This document shows, piece after piece, positions 42,800 through 50,052 of a DNA stretch of 54,584 nt. Position 1 is the first letter of the stretch. Every line of letters begins with the position of its first letter. The DNA is from Lentisphaerota bacterium (GTDB taxonomy: Bacteria > Verrucomicrobiota > Kiritimatiellia > JAAZAB01), in assembly GCA_016188985.1 (NCBI GenBank), contig JACPGM010000010.1:1-54584 (forward strand). Direction: 5' to 3'. A program made the translations under genes and the position numbers. The notes beneath the pieces are model-generated. The model ran no database searches. It had not been told where the DNA came from and saw nothing but the letters and a program-made list of their open reading frames with translations.

Positions 42800-43669
42800 T
42801 CATTTGATCAGCGTGCCATTCTCCTCGGCAAAGGCGTGAAAACGCGCGCCCAGCTCCATGGTCTTGGCCCCGGGTTTGCCTCTGCCGATGGCGCGGGCGT
42901 CCATCTCAATTACGCTGATGATTTCCGCGGCCGTTCCGGTCAGAAACATCTCATCGGCGTTATAGAGATCGTAGCGGGTCAGCACGGCCTCGCGCACGTC
43001 CAGGCCATTCTGCCGGGCCAACTCCATGACGACATTGCGGGTGATGCCTTCGAGCGTGCCGCAACTGATCGGCGGAGTCAACAGTTCGTTGCCCCTGATG
43101 ATAAAGATGTTATCGCCGGAAGCTTCGGCCACGAAGCCCTGCGGATTGAGCATGATAACCTCTTCCACCCCGGCGTTGATCGCCTCGATTTTAGCCAGAA
43201 TATTATTCAGGTAGTTCAGGCTCTTGATGTTGGGACTGATTGCTTCCGTATGATTCCGCAGCGTGCCGGCGGTTACGACCCGCAGGCCCTGCGCGTAGAG
43301 TTTGGGCGGATAAAGCTGAATCTTGGCCGCGATAACGATCACTCCCGGCTTGCGGCAGGTAAAGGGATTGAGCCCCAGCGTGCCGACCCCGCGCGTGACC
43401 ACCAGGCGCACGTAACCGTCCCGGATATTATTGGCCCGGCAGGTTCTGATCACGGCGGCTGTCAGCGCCGGTTTGCTCAGGGGAATTTTCAAGGCAATGG
43501 CCTGAGCCGAGCGGTAAAGGCGCTCAATATGGGCCCAGAGCATGAAAACGCGCCCATTATAAACGCGAATGCCCTCGAACACGCCATCCCCGTAAAGCAA
43601 GCCGTGGTCGAACACGGAAACCTTGGCTTCCGCCTCCGGCACCAACTTGCCATTTAAATAGATTTTCAT
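42800..43669 (-). CDS. ilvE: Branched-chain amino acid aminotransferase
   Basis: IlvE is a PLP enzyme that transfers the amino group between glutamate and Leu, Ile or Val keto acids. The start at 43669 is chosen because MKIYLNGKLVPEAEAKVSVFDHGLLYGDGVFEGIR matches the family and a GGAGTG site lies upstream; a start at 43702 would add 11 residues. The PLP lysine is in NIKSLNYLNNILAK (about residue 150), the class IV pattern EASGDNIFII and the TGTAAEI loop follow. At 289 residues it is full length. It leads the operon ilvE-mcsA-mcsB-clpC, an unusual partner for a proteolysis module. Confidence 0.93.
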   Translation of the reverse strand: MKIYLNGKLVPEAEAKVSVFDHGLLYGDGVFEGIRVYNGRVFMLWAHIERLYRSAQAIALKIPLSKPALTAAVIRTCRANNIRDGYVRLVVTRGVGTLGLNPFTCRKPGVIVIAAKIQLYPPKLYAQGLRVVTAGTLRNHTEAISPNIKSLNYLNNILAKIEAINAGVEEVIMLNPQGFVAEASGDNIFIIRGNELLTPPISCGTLEGITRNVVMELARQNGLDVREAVLTRYDLYNADEMFLTGTAAEIISVIEMDARAIGRGKPGAKTMELGARFHAFAEENGTLIK

Positions 43670-43774
43670 AGTTTGCCGTTCACTCCAATAGTTAAGATAC
43701 ACCCCTTTCTGGAAAATACAAGGGCAAGCGCACTCCGGGCGTAATGGGTCAGTTATGAGGTGGTTGCGTGAAGG

Positions 43775-44037
43775 TTCCGCCGGCAGGCGGATCCGCCAGG
43801 GTGGAAGGGACGGCTCCCCGCCACAGGGCGGGGCAACCTGCCCGCAATGCTGCGCATAGCGCTGCAGGCGGGGCGCCGAGTTTATCCCGCCTCGGCGGGA
43901 CCGTCCGCGGCCTGCCTGCCGAAGCCGCTTCGGCGCAGGCAGGCGCGTTCGGGCCTACTCCGCCGTAGTTCCGCCTTAGCGGATCCGCAAGGGCGGAAAG
44001 CCTACTGGCTACGAAGGCTGGACGAACGCGCCCTACC
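43775..44037 (+). repeat. Composite family B element with nested family D double hairpins
   Basis: 43775-43806 is a double hairpin (TTCCGCC, GGCA, GGCGGATCCGCC, then GGTGGAA). It directly borders a long family B element ending in GCCCTACC at 44030-44037. Inside are CCCCGCC-ACA-GGGCGGGG, CCTGCCCGCAATGC/GCAGGCGGG, CCCGCC-TC-GGCGGG, GCCTGCCTGCC/GCAGGCAGGC, and another double hairpin at 43969-43998. Much of the right half is the inverse of 52506-52634. The 403-base gap between ilvE and lolD holds no gene apart from this and the ilvE promoter region. Confidence 0.85.
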
Positions 44038-44072
44038 TGTTACCCCCACGAGACTGAGGCCATACCCCCGGA

Positions 44073-44804
44073 CTACGCGTCTTGCAGGCAGCCGTCCTTA
44101 AGTTCCAGCACGCGATCGCAACGGCGGGCCACGGCGCTATTATGCGTTACCAGGACGAGCGTGCGTCCCTCCCCGCGGGTAAGCGCGAACAGATATTCCA
44201 GTACTTGCTCGCCGGTCACGGAATCCAGGTTGCCGGTAGGCTCATCGGCCAGCACCAATTCGGGCTGATTCATCAGGGCGCGCGCCAGGGCCGCGCGTTG
44301 TTGCTCGCCGCCGGAGAGTTCCATCGGTAGATGCTGCGCGCGCGCGCTCAGGCCCACCGCCGCCAGCAGAGAGAGCGCACGCTCCCGCGGACTAACAGCC
44401 GGCTGAGCGTTCCCGCCGCTCAGGGCAGGCAACATGACATTCTCCAGCAGGTCGAGCTCCGGCAGAAGATGGTAAAACTGGAAAACGAAACCGATTTTCC
44501 GGGAGCGCACTTGCGCCCGCTCGCCGGCCGAGAGACCATAGAGATCGCGTCCCTGGAAACACACCGAGCCGCCGCTGGGTTTCTCCAACGCGCCCAGGAT
44601 ATGCAACAGCGTGGTTTTGCCCGAGCCGCTGGCGCCGATGATGGCCAGGATTGCGCCCAAGCGCACCTTTAAGCTCACATCGCGTAAAACGGGAATTACG
44701 GTTCGACCCAGCGTAAAAGTCTTGCTGAGCCGCTCAACCTGCAAGATATCTTCGCCCGCCGACCCGTGGCGGCGGATTTCGGCTGATGGCATTTGATTAT
44801 TCAT
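44073..44804 (-). CDS. lolD: Lipoprotein-releasing ABC ATPase LolD
   Basis: LolD powers release of outer-membrane lipoproteins from the inner membrane. The 243-residue ATPase has Walker A GASGSGKTT (about 55-63), Q loop GFVFQFYHLLPELDLLENV, the signature LSGGEQQRAALARAL and Walker B LVLADEPTG, and the LolD-type DLENVMLPAL region. The start at 44804 lies inside the lolE stop region (TATGAATAA), so translation is coupled; the longer frame to 44894 is unsupported. It completes a LolE-LolD pair. Several lipoproteins in the window (for example 20971-21843) are possible cargo. Confidence 0.92.
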   Translation of the reverse strand: MNNQMPSAEIRRHGSAGEDILQVERLSKTFTLGRTVIPVLRDVSLKVRLGAILAIIGASGSGKTTLLHILGALEKPSGGSVCFQGRDLYGLSAGERAQVRSRKIGFVFQFYHLLPELDLLENVMLPALSGGNAQPAVSPRERALSLLAAVGLSARAQHLPMELSGGEQQRAALARALMNQPELVLADEPTGNLDSVTGEQVLEYLFALTRGEGRTLVLVTHNSAVARRCDRVLELKDGCLQDA

Positions 44805-46032
44805 AGCGCAAGGCCTGGGCCGGATCCAGCCGCGCCGCGCGCCAGGCCGGCAGCAGCCCGGCCAAGGTGCTGATGGCCAGCGCCAGGACCGCAATCAGGG
44901 CAATATCACCCGGCGCCGTTCGCGCCGGGATTTCGCTCAGGTGATACAATTCTTTGGGAAAAAGCTCAAGGCCGCTGAGCGCGGCCAGGCCGTGCATAAG
45001 ATCATTGCGGTAGCGCAGCATGACAAATCCCAGCAAGATCCCCAGCACCGTGCCGCAGAATCCCTGAATAAAGCCCTGCCAGAAAAAGATGCGCATGATG
45101 CTCCCGGAAGCAAAGCCCAGGGCCTTGAGCAACCCGATTTCCCTGGTCTTCTGGACCACGACAATGATCAGCGTATTGGTAATGCCGAAAGCCGCCACCA
45201 GCACGATGAAAATCAGGAGAAAAAACATCATGTTTTTCTCAACCCGCAAGGCCGTGAAGAGCTGGCGATTCAAGTCCATCCAGGTCTGCGCGCGCAGGTC
45301 CGGATAATCTCCGGCTAAGCGCGCGACGATGCGCGCGGCCACGTCCTGAGCCCGGAACGGGTCGGCCGTCATGACCCGCAGGGCATGAATGCCGTTCTCA
45401 AGAGCGTAGATTTCCTGGGCGCGCTCCAGCCTCATCAGCAGGAAGCCGACATCGTATTCCCACATGCCGATCTCGAAAATGCCGGCCACCTGCATTTCCA
45501 GCGGCAAACTGATTTCATCCCGGCCGGCCACAAAACTCTGCGGCGAATAGACCAGGAGCTTGTCGCCCACGGTCAGGTTCAGGCGCCGGGCCAGCTCGCG
45601 GCCGATGAGCACCTGGTCCTCGTCCAGGGCAAATTTTCCGGCCACCAGGTAGCGCGGTAATTGGCTGACCTGAGACTCGCGCGCAAGATCCACGCCACGC
45701 ATAACCGGGGTTTGGACAATGCCGCCATGCTGAACGAAAATCAGGCCCTGCACGCTGGGCGCCACTCCGGCCACGCCCGGCAGGGCGCTGATTGCCTCGG
45801 CCAACAAGGCTTCGTCCTCCATGACGCCCAAGCGGGTGACGGTTACGTGCGCGTCAAATCCCAGAATTTTATCGCGCCACATATCGTCGAACCCGCTCAT
45901 TACCGAGAGCACGATCACCAGCACCGCCACGCCCAGCAACACCCCGATAACCGAGATAATCGAAATCACCGAAAGCCACGTGCGCTTGGGCTTCAGGTAT
46001 TTCAAGGCCATGAACAAAGGAAAGCTCAGCAT
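44797..46032 (-). CDS. lolE: Lipoprotein-releasing permease LolC/LolE
   Basis: The 411-residue inner-membrane protein has the FtsX/MacB fold: an N-terminal transmembrane helix (about 20-45, SVISIISVIGVLLGVAVLVIVLSVMSG), a large periplasmic domain (about 50-265), and three C-terminal helices (MMFFLLIFIVLVAAFGITNTLII; GFIQGFCGTVLGILLGFVML; IALIAVLALAISTLAGLLPAW). The starting pattern LKYLKPKRT fits LolC/E. Only one permease gene is present, so the complex may be a homodimer (LolF-like) or use a partner elsewhere. It overlaps lolD by eight bases and lies downstream of lysS. Confidence 0.92.
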   Translation of the reverse strand: MLSFPLFMALKYLKPKRTWLSVISIISVIGVLLGVAVLVIVLSVMSGFDDMWRDKILGFDAHVTVTRLGVMEDEALLAEAISALPGVAGVAPSVQGLIFVQHGGIVQTPVMRGVDLARESQVSQLPRYLVAGKFALDEDQVLIGRELARRLNLTVGDKLLVYSPQSFVAGRDEISLPLEMQVAGIFEIGMWEYDVGFLLMRLERAQEIYALENGIHALRVMTADPFRAQDVAARIVARLAGDYPDLRAQTWMDLNRQLFTALRVEKNMMFFLLIFIVLVAAFGITNTLIIVVVQKTREIGLLKALGFASGSIMRIFFWQGFIQGFCGTVLGILLGFVMLRYRNDLMHGLAALSGLELFPKELYHLSEIPARTAPGDIALIAVLALAISTLAGLLPAWRAARLDPAQALRYE

Positions 46033-46062
46033 AGGGACAGTGAACCTAAAGAAGTTGATTAG

Positions 46063-46167
46063 AATATTTGATCATTTGACGATTCGTAAGTCGATGATTT
46101 GCCAATTCGGTGATTTATGTTTCTGTTACAAACAAATGCACGAATCATCCAATCATCTAATCATCTT
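46063..46167 (+). repeat. 7/8-base quasi-repeat inverted pair between lysS and lolE
   Basis: The left part (46063-46117) holds units such as ATTTGATC, ATTTGAC, GATTCG, GATGATTTG. The right part (46141-46167) holds GAATCATC and AATCATCT units, the opposite orientation. The lysS stop codon (TGA, 46161-46163) is inside the right arm. Confidence 0.75.
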
Positions 46168-47645
46168 TGCGTTTCTTCTATTGCCTTAGGCCGCAATTGC
46201 GGAAACAGGATAACCTCGCGGATGGCTTCCGCGCCGGTCAGAATCATCACCAGCCGATCAATTCCCACGCCCATGCCGCCGGCCGGCGGCATGCCGTGCT
46301 CGAGGGCCAGCAGAAAATCTTCGTCCACTTTCTGGGCCGTTGCGCCGGACTGCTCCTCCAGCCGCCGGCGCTGTTCGCCGGGATCGTTCAGCTCCGAGTA
46401 GCCGGGGGCAATTTCCAGGCCGCCGATAATCAGCTCAAAGACATCCACGACGCCCGGGTCGTCCGCGCAAACTTTAGCCAGCGGCACCAGCTCCCGCGGC
46501 AGGCGCGTCACAAAAGTTGGACGGCGCAGTTGGCGTTCCACGAGCTTCTCAAAAACTTCGTGGGTAATCTGGGTCAGCGACCAGGCCGGATCCATGACCA
46601 GTCCCAAGCCGGTGGCGCGCGCACGGGCGGCCTCCGGCGCCAGGCTGAACCAATCGGCCCCGGCCTTTTCCCGAACCAGATCGCAATAAGGAACTTCCCG
46701 CCAGGGCGGCGCGAGGTCAATCAGGTTATCAGCCAGGCCCACTTGCAAGGCGCCGCACACTTTTTGCGCTACGCTCGTTATCAATTCCTGCGCCAGCGCC
46801 TGCATACCGGCGCGGTCGGACCAGGCTTGGTACACTTCCAGCATGGTGAACTCCGGGTTATGGGAGCGCGAAAGGCCCTCGTTCCGGAAATTGCGGTTAA
46901 GCTCGAAGACCTTGGTGAAGCCGCCGACCAGCAGGCGTTTGAGATAGAGTTCCGGCGCAATCCGCAGAACCATTTCCGCGTTCAGAGCCGTGTGATGGGT
47001 CTTAAACGGGCGCGCGGCGGCGCCGCCGGCTTGCGTTTGCAACATCGGCGTTTCCACCTCGCAGAAACCCTTGGCCCAGAGAAATTCGCGGATGGCGCGC
47101 ACAATCCGTGAGCGCCGCTCGAAGATCTCGCGCACTTCCGGATTGGCAATCAGGTCGAGGTAGCGCTGGCGGCAGCGAATCTCCACGTCTTTAAGCCCAT
47201 GCCATTTTTCCGGCAAGGGACGCAGGGCCTTGGCCAGCAGCGTCCATTTCTGGAGACGAATCGTGCGTTCGCCCAGGCGCGTGGTGAAGAGCACGCCTTC
47301 CACGCCAATCAGGTCGCCGGCATCCAGCAGTTGCTTGAAAGTGTCGAAAGCCTCGGTGTGCCCTTTGGTGGCATAGAGCTGGAAGCGGCCGCTGCCGTCG
47401 CTCAAGTCGGCGAAAACGCTTTTGCCCATGTCGCGGACGGTCAGCAGCCTTCCGGCGGCGCGGACGCTCGCGCCTTCCAGAAAACCCTCGCGCACTGCGG
47501 CCAGCATGGCCGTATCAGGAAAGGCCGCCCCGTAAGACGGGAAGCCGGCCGCCTCCAGGGCGCGCCGCTTAGCCAGACGTTGTTCGCCGCTATCATCACG
47601 GTCGGGAGCATTGGCCGCGTTAGGCTGTGCCGGGGGTGCGGTCAT
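46161..47645 (-). CDS. lysS: Lysyl-tRNA synthetase, class II
   Basis: LysS charges tRNA-Lys. The 494-residue enzyme has the N-terminal OB-fold anticodon-binding domain (about 50-160) and the class II catalytic core: motif 1 near RSRIVRAIREFLW, motif 2 FRNEGLSRSHNPEFTMLE (about 265-282), and motif 3 GMGVGIDRLVMIL (about 460-472). The C-terminus reads ILFPQLRPKAIEETQR, the stop being supplied by a repeat. A short N-terminal extension precedes EQRLAKRRALEAAG. It lies nine bases after the phosphoesterase gene in a leftward operon. Confidence 0.97.
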   Translation of the reverse strand: MTAPPAQPNAANAPDRDDSGEQRLAKRRALEAAGFPSYGAAFPDTAMLAAVREGFLEGASVRAAGRLLTVRDMGKSVFADLSDGSGRFQLYATKGHTEAFDTFKQLLDAGDLIGVEGVLFTTRLGERTIRLQKWTLLAKALRPLPEKWHGLKDVEIRCRQRYLDLIANPEVREIFERRSRIVRAIREFLWAKGFCEVETPMLQTQAGGAAARPFKTHHTALNAEMVLRIAPELYLKRLLVGGFTKVFELNRNFRNEGLSRSHNPEFTMLEVYQAWSDRAGMQALAQELITSVAQKVCGALQVGLADNLIDLAPPWREVPYCDLVREKAGADWFSLAPEAARARATGLGLVMDPAWSLTQITHEVFEKLVERQLRRPTFVTRLPRELVPLAKVCADDPGVVDVFELIIGGLEIAPGYSELNDPGEQRRRLEEQSGATAQKVDEDFLLALEHGMPPAGGMGVGIDRLVMILTGAEAIREVILFPQLRPKAIEETQR

Positions 47646-47654
47646 GGAGGTTCA

Positions 47655-48386
47655 TCAGCGGCCGATGGCCAGGCGCACCGCCAGGCGTTCGGGCAAACCG
47701 GCCTTGCGAATTTTTTCCTGGGTGGCCGTGAGCTCATAGGGGACCCGCCGCAGTTGGATTTCCTTGTTCTCCAGGTCGTAAATTGCATAGGACGCCCGGT
47801 TATCGCCATCGCGCGGCTGGCCGATACTGCCGACATTGACAAAGTATTTCTTTTCCAGGCTGATTTTCAGACGGTTGTAAAGGCCGCCAGTGACTTCGCT
47901 GGCCTTTTCAAAAGCCAGCGGCACGTGGGTATGACCATAAAAGCAAACGGTGGTCATCTGGTAATTAAAACTCGCCTCAGCCTCCAGGCTCTCGAAGACA
48001 TAGCCCCACATGTCCGGCATATCGAGCGTACTGTGCACCGCCGTGAAATTGGCCACCCGCCGCACCAGGGGCAGGTCCGCCAGAAATTTCTGCTGCTCAG
48101 CCGAGAGCTGGCGGCGGGTCCAGCCGACCGCGTCCGCTGCCAGAGGATGGAACCCGGTCAGGTCGTCATCAAACGAACAATACTGGTCGTGATTGCCCCG
48201 GACGATGGGACAACCCAGCGCGCGCATCTGTTCCAGGCACTCGGACGGGTTGGCATTGTAACCGACCACGTCACCCAGGCAGACATACTGGGTAACGCGC
48301 TGTTCGGCGGCATCTTTGAGCACCGCGCTTAAGGCTTCGGCGTTCCCGTGAATGTCGCTGAAGATGGCGTAAATCGGGCCGCTCAT
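47655..48386 (-). CDS. Metallophosphoesterase family protein
   Basis: The 243-residue protein carries the calcineurin-like metal-binding blocks in order: FSDIHGN (about 8), LGDVVGYNANP (about 36), GNHDQY (about 62), and GHTHVP (about 145), then VNVGSIGQPRDGDNRASYAIYD. The whole pattern fits the YfcE/ApaH-like bacterial phosphodiesterase group (COG0639-type). The substrate is not predictable. The start at 48386 has an AGGAG site upstream; a frame start at 48443 is longer and less supported. It is in the ispD-phosphoesterase-lysS-lolE-lolD transcription unit. Confidence 0.9.
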   Translation of the reverse strand: MSGPIYAIFSDIHGNAEALSAVLKDAAEQRVTQYVCLGDVVGYNANPSECLEQMRALGCPIVRGNHDQYCSFDDDLTGFHPLAADAVGWTRRQLSAEQQKFLADLPLVRRVANFTAVHSTLDMPDMWGYVFESLEAEASFNYQMTTVCFYGHTHVPLAFEKASEVTGGLYNRLKISLEKKYFVNVGSIGQPRDGDNRASYAIYDLENKEIQLRRVPYELTATQEKIRKAGLPERLAVRLAIGR

Positions 48387-48471
48387 AATTAAGAGTGCTC
48401 CTATGCCGGAAGAGCCCGGCACCGTCGCTGTGGCCGCTCTCACAAGTCTCGCAGGAATTCCGCCAGCAGGA

Positions 48472-49149
48472 TCATAAGCGCATTAAGGCCGCGGCCAGCA
48501 CCAGGTCGTCGGGCGCAGTAATCTTGATATTAGATGAACTGGACGGCACCAGGCGCACATCGTTGCAGATCAATTCCACGGAAGAAGCTTCGTCGGTAAT
48601 CTTGATTTTCTTCTTGGCCACCAGCTCAAAGGCTTTGCGCAACAGGTCCACTTTGAACGCCTGGGGCGTCTGCACGCGCCAGAGCTTGGTGCGGTCAATG
48701 GTTTTGGCAATAGTCAGGCCTTTCTCGACTTCCTTGACGGTATCGGTAATTTTGACGGCCGCCACGCCGGAGCCGTGTTGACGGGCCGAGTGGATGGTGG
48801 CCGTGATCAGGTCGGGGGTTACGCAGGGCCGGGCGCCATCGTGCACGGCCACCACCGTGGCGTTTTCACTGATTTCGTCCAGGCCGTTCGCCACTGATTG
48901 CTGGCGTTGATTTCCGCCGGCAATGATTTTGACTACTTTCTTGCAGCCGAACATTTGCACGGCCAGGCGGGCGGCCTCAAGGCGCTCTCTCCGGACCACC
49001 AGAACCACTTCGTCCACATCCGGGCATTTTTCAAAGGCCAATAAGGAATACACCAACACCGGCTTGGCCCCCAAGCTGAGGAAGGCTTTGTCCAAGTCCG
49101 GCCCCATGCGTTCGCTCTTCCCGCCTGCGACAATAATTCCACTGTTCAT
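48472..49149 (-). CDS. ispD: 2-C-methyl-D-erythritol 4-phosphate cytidylyltransferase
   Basis: IspD makes CDP-methylerythritol in the MEP isoprenoid pathway. The 225-residue protein has the nucleotide loop SGIIVAGGKSERMG (residues 3-16), the VHDGARPCVTPDLI block (about 102-115), the conserved lysine-containing ITDTVKEV, and the RTKLWRVQTPQAFKVDLLRKAF block. The length fits the family. It is the first gene of the leftward operon and diverges from the SOS operon; the 216-base gap holds both promoters. Confidence 0.94.
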   Translation of the reverse strand: MNSGIIVAGGKSERMGPDLDKAFLSLGAKPVLVYSLLAFEKCPDVDEVVLVVRRERLEAARLAVQMFGCKKVVKIIAGGNQRQQSVANGLDEISENATVVAVHDGARPCVTPDLITATIHSARQHGSGVAAVKITDTVKEVEKGLTIAKTIDRTKLWRVQTPQAFKVDLLRKAFELVAKKKIKITDEASSVELICNDVRLVPSSSSNIKITAPDDLVLAAALMRL

Positions 49150-49315
49150 CGCGAACTAAAAGTAAATCCTTATTACTCCCCAAAAAACTAATACTAAAAT
49201 AGCTGCGGCTAAAAAGTCAATTCCAAACTCCAATCCCCTAAAAAAACCCGCGGGCTCCTGGGCAGTATCTTATCTTCGTTTAGCCCGCCGGGGCTCCAAG
49301 GGGACAAAATTTCTC

Positions 49316-49344
49316 TTGAAACTGAACGTTCGTTCAGCTATAAA
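49316..49344 (+). promoter_or_regulatory. LexA-controlled promoter of lexA-dinB
   Basis: TTGAAA (49316-49321) and TATAAA (49339-49344) are separated by exactly 17 bases. The palindrome CTGAACG-TT-CGTTCAG (49322-49337) fills the spacer. It contains GAAC-N4-GTTC, a LexA operator of the Gram-positive type, so bound LexA would block polymerase. LexA is encoded 22 bases downstream, indicating autoregulation and SOS induction of lexA and dinB. Confidence 0.85.
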
Positions 49345-49365
49345 GGTGGCTGAAAAAAGACGCCG

Positions 49366-49947
49366 ATGCCTAAAACTCTCAAATTACAGCCAAAAGCGGC
49401 CCTCTTGCGACGGTTTTGCCGACTGGAAGGCCGCATCCCCAGCTACACCGAAATGCTGACACTCTTCGGCTACCGCTCCAAGAATGCGGTGCACGGCCTG
49501 CTTGGCCGGCTGCAGCAGGCCGGCTACATCCGCAAGCACAAGGGCAAACTCGCCCTGACCGCCCGGCTCAGTGGCGCGGTCAAACTGCTGGGCGCCGTGC
49601 CGGCCGGCTTTCCCTCCCCCGCCGAGGAAGAGTTGGTTGACACGATTAACCTGGAAGAATTCCTCGTCCGGCGGCCGGAGGCCACTTACCTGCTCACAGT
49701 TTCCGGCGATTCCATGGTGGAAGCCGGCATTTATCCCGGGGACATTATCCTCGTTGAAAAAGGAACGACTCCCAAACCTCACGACATTGTTGTGGCCCAG
49801 GTGGATGATGAATGGACGATCAAATATTTCGAGCAGGACGCCCAGGGTGTGCGTCTGGCGCCGGCCAACGCCAAGTACAAGGCCATTCGTCCCAAACGCT
49901 CTCTGACCATCGGCGGCGTTGTCCGCGCCGTAATCCGGAAATACTGA
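49366..49947 (+). CDS. lexA: LexA SOS repressor (S24 autoprotease)
   Basis: The 193-residue protein has an N-terminal winged helix (about 5-65, with SKNAVHGLLGRLQQAGYIRKHKG as the recognition region) and a C-terminal S24 peptidase domain. The self-cleavage site is Ala80-Gly81 in GAVPAGFPSP. The catalytic dyad is Ser116 in SGDSM and Lys153 in WTIKYF. On DNA damage, RecA-assisted cleavage would induce the operon. The predicted operator lies in its own promoter. It is followed by dinB on the same strand. Some residues of the recognition helix differ from E. coli LexA, in line with a GAAC-type operator. Confidence 0.93.
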   Translation: MPKTLKLQPKAALLRRFCRLEGRIPSYTEMLTLFGYRSKNAVHGLLGRLQQAGYIRKHKGKLALTARLSGAVKLLGAVPAGFPSPAEEELVDTINLEEFLVRRPEATYLLTVSGDSMVEAGIYPGDIILVEKGTTPKPHDIVVAQVDDEWTIKYFEQDAQGVRLAPANAKYKAIRPKRSLTIGGVVRAVIRKY

Positions 49948-49950
49948 AGA

Positions 49951-50052
49951 ATGGTTAATGGCTGATGATTGATGGTTGAGGGAAAGGCGATCACCAAATT
50001 ATCCACATGTCTATTCTCCATCAACCATTGACCATTCCCCATTGACCATGCC
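49951..50052 (+). repeat. 7-base quasi-repeat inverted pair spanning lexA stop to dinB start
   Basis: The left arm (49951-49978) reads ATGGTTA, ATGGCTG, ATGATTG, ATGGTTG. The right arm (50018-50052) reads CCATCAA, CCATTGA, CCATTCC, CCATTGA, CCATGCC. The arms are complementary. The last unit supplies the ATG start codon of dinB at 50048. Confidence 0.85.
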
